From Planctomycetota bacterium (GTDB lineage Bacteria; Planctomycetota; Phycisphaerae; UBA1845): DNA of 15,075 nucleotides. Under the pieces are notes generated by a model. That model was not told where the DNA came from and ran no database searches. It worked only from the letters and a program-made list of their open reading frames with translations. The position numbers were made by a program, and so were the translations under genes. Positions 14,364-15,075 of this stretch are shown here, in pieces (position 1 is the first letter of the stretch; each line of letters starts with the position of its first letter). Location of the stretch: NCBI GenBank assembly GCA_024277835.1, contig JAJRUK010000382.1, positions 1 to 15,075 on the forward strand, given 5' to 3'.

Positions 14364-14975
14364 ATGATTCATGAGAGCGTTATCGACAGTTGCCTGAATC
14401 GTCTGTCTGCGCACTTCGGTCCGCTCGTGATGATTCGCCCGCCTGCGACCGCAGCGGATCTTGCAGATCTGGAACGCACGGTCGGTCCGTTGCCGCGCGA
14501 CCTGACAATCTTCCTGTCAACCTGCAACGGGCTGCGCGTCGGTGTGGTCGGCCTCCATGAGGAACTTCACATGTGGCACGTTCGCGAGATGCTAGCAGCG
14601 ATTTGTGACTGCTCCGGCTCGCCGGTCGCGGCGGGGCTGGTTCCGGTTCGCGGTGACGTAAGCGGTCCGCGAGATTGTCTTGTGCTAGAAGCTGGTGATG
14701 TTCACGGCACCGTTGTTGCGTGGGATGCATGGGTGCCCGGGGCTGAGCTACTCAGCTCTTCATTCGGCCATTATCTCGATGCATGGGTAAACTTTCTTAT
14801 TGCGAACTATGAAGCCAACGGGCGATCCAAGCAGGATGAAGCTCCGGGAAGGTTCGACGCAGTATTCACGGGGCGTTGCGATTCTGACGTCACCTCGCTG
14901 CGCAACGCCAGGACAACTCGGGAGTGGCTGAACCGACTCGACGCATGTGCGTCATCGGGCGCAGATTTTGAATAG
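14364..14975 (+). CDS. SUKH / SMI1-KNR4 family protein
   Basis: This 203-residue cytoplasmic protein fits the SMI1/KNR4 (SUKH-1) fold. Residues about 25-60 hold the N-terminal signature (PPATAADLADLERTVGPLPRDLTIFLSTCNG). A middle section reads GLVPVRGDVSGPRDCLVLEAG, and residues about 120-150 give VVAWDAWVPGAELLSSSFGHYLDAWVNFLI, matching the usual VxxWD...SSF..YL pattern. About 50 charged C-terminal residues follow without recognisable features. Many SUKH proteins are immunity proteins for polymorphic toxins and others are general interaction modules. No toxin gene, signal or delivery marker is seen here. It lies 32 bases after the oxidoreductase beta-gamma gene on the same strand, so co-transcription is likely. 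The family assignment is fairly sure; the function is not. Confidence 0.82.
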   Translation: MIHESVIDSCLNRLSAHFGPLVMIRPPATAADLADLERTVGPLPRDLTIFLSTCNGLRVGVVGLHEELHMWHVREMLAAICDCSGSPVAAGLVPVRGDVSGPRDCLVLEAGDVHGTVVAWDAWVPGAELLSSSFGHYLDAWVNFLIANYEANGRSKQDEAPGRFDAVFTGRCDSDVTSLRNARTTREWLNRLDACASSGADFE

Positions 14976-15048
14976 TATGAAATCGGTTTCGGTCATGGAG
15001 TGATTCTGTCACCTGCGTAACCGGCCGATGAACACCAGGGGGGGGAAG

Positions 15049-15075
15049 ATGAATTCGATGGAGCACAAGGCAATG
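15049..15075 (+). CDS. Possible start of a further gene, cut by the right window edge
   Basis: ATG 15049 opens a frame (MNSMEHKAM) that runs off the window, with a second in-frame ATG at 15058. Just upstream, 15037-15048 is a purine-rich A-G8-AAG tract that would serve as a ribosome binding site, better placed for 15058. Nine codons are too few to identify anything. Confidence 0.35.

Noticed and set aside
15037..15048. Poly-G tract as a phase-variable switch for the gene at the right edge
   Set aside because: The tract may just be a ribosome binding site, and too little of the next gene is visible to support regulation by slippage.
1..15075. CRISPR array, insertion sequence or prophage remains
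   Set aside because: No regularly spaced direct repeats, transposase or phage-type genes were found on either strand; the only repeats are protein-coding Cys-Asn and dockerin-like repeats.

Overview
The window looks like a planctomycete chromosome, probably from the Phycisphaerae or a near relative. The evidence is a large secreted protein with Cys-Asn-rich 'DCNxNGVxDxC' repeats and a dockerin-like tail, a second dockerin-like tail on a DUF362 protein, and a HzsA-like lipoprotein next to a multihaem c-type cytochrome. The lineage is inferred from family content only; no marker gene is present.

Layout. (1) 1-433, plus strand: the last 35 codons of an unidentified coiled-coil-like protein, a strong intrinsic terminator, a sigma70-type promoter and a tRNA-Val(GAC). 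434-879 holds no gene I can support. (2) 880-3402, plus: one large secreted planctomycete-type protein. (3) 9141-3460, minus: a compact three-gene operon converging on it. It encodes a haem-binding HzsA-like propeller lipoprotein, a six-haem cytochrome (c554-like domain + YVTN propeller + di-haem peroxidase-like C-terminus), and a secreted propeller/periplasmic-binding-protein fusion. The first two genes overlap by ATGA and the third follows after 13 bases. (4) 9353-11490, plus, divergent from the operon: a Rid-family protein coupled by ATGA to a membrane-anchored DUF362 protein with a dockerin-like tail. (5) 11864-14975, plus: a 2-oxoacid:ferredoxin oxidoreductase with an alpha subunit, then a beta subunit carrying a fused gamma domain (ATGA overlap), followed by a SUKH/SMI1-KNR4 protein. 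A new gene may begin at 15049.

How the genes work together. The minus-strand operon reads as an envelope redox module: an anchored haem protein, a soluble multihaem protein and a ligand-binding protein with no permease or ATPase beside it. Its substrate cannot be told from sequence. The OFOR cluster is a cytoplasmic, thiamine-diphosphate and Fe-S dependent oxidoreductase for 2-oxoacids, with no ferredoxin-like delta subunit in the window. The most unusual points are the composition of the minus operon, the beta-gamma fusion, the SUKH protein next to the oxidoreductase, and the dockerin-like tails on otherwise unrelated proteins.
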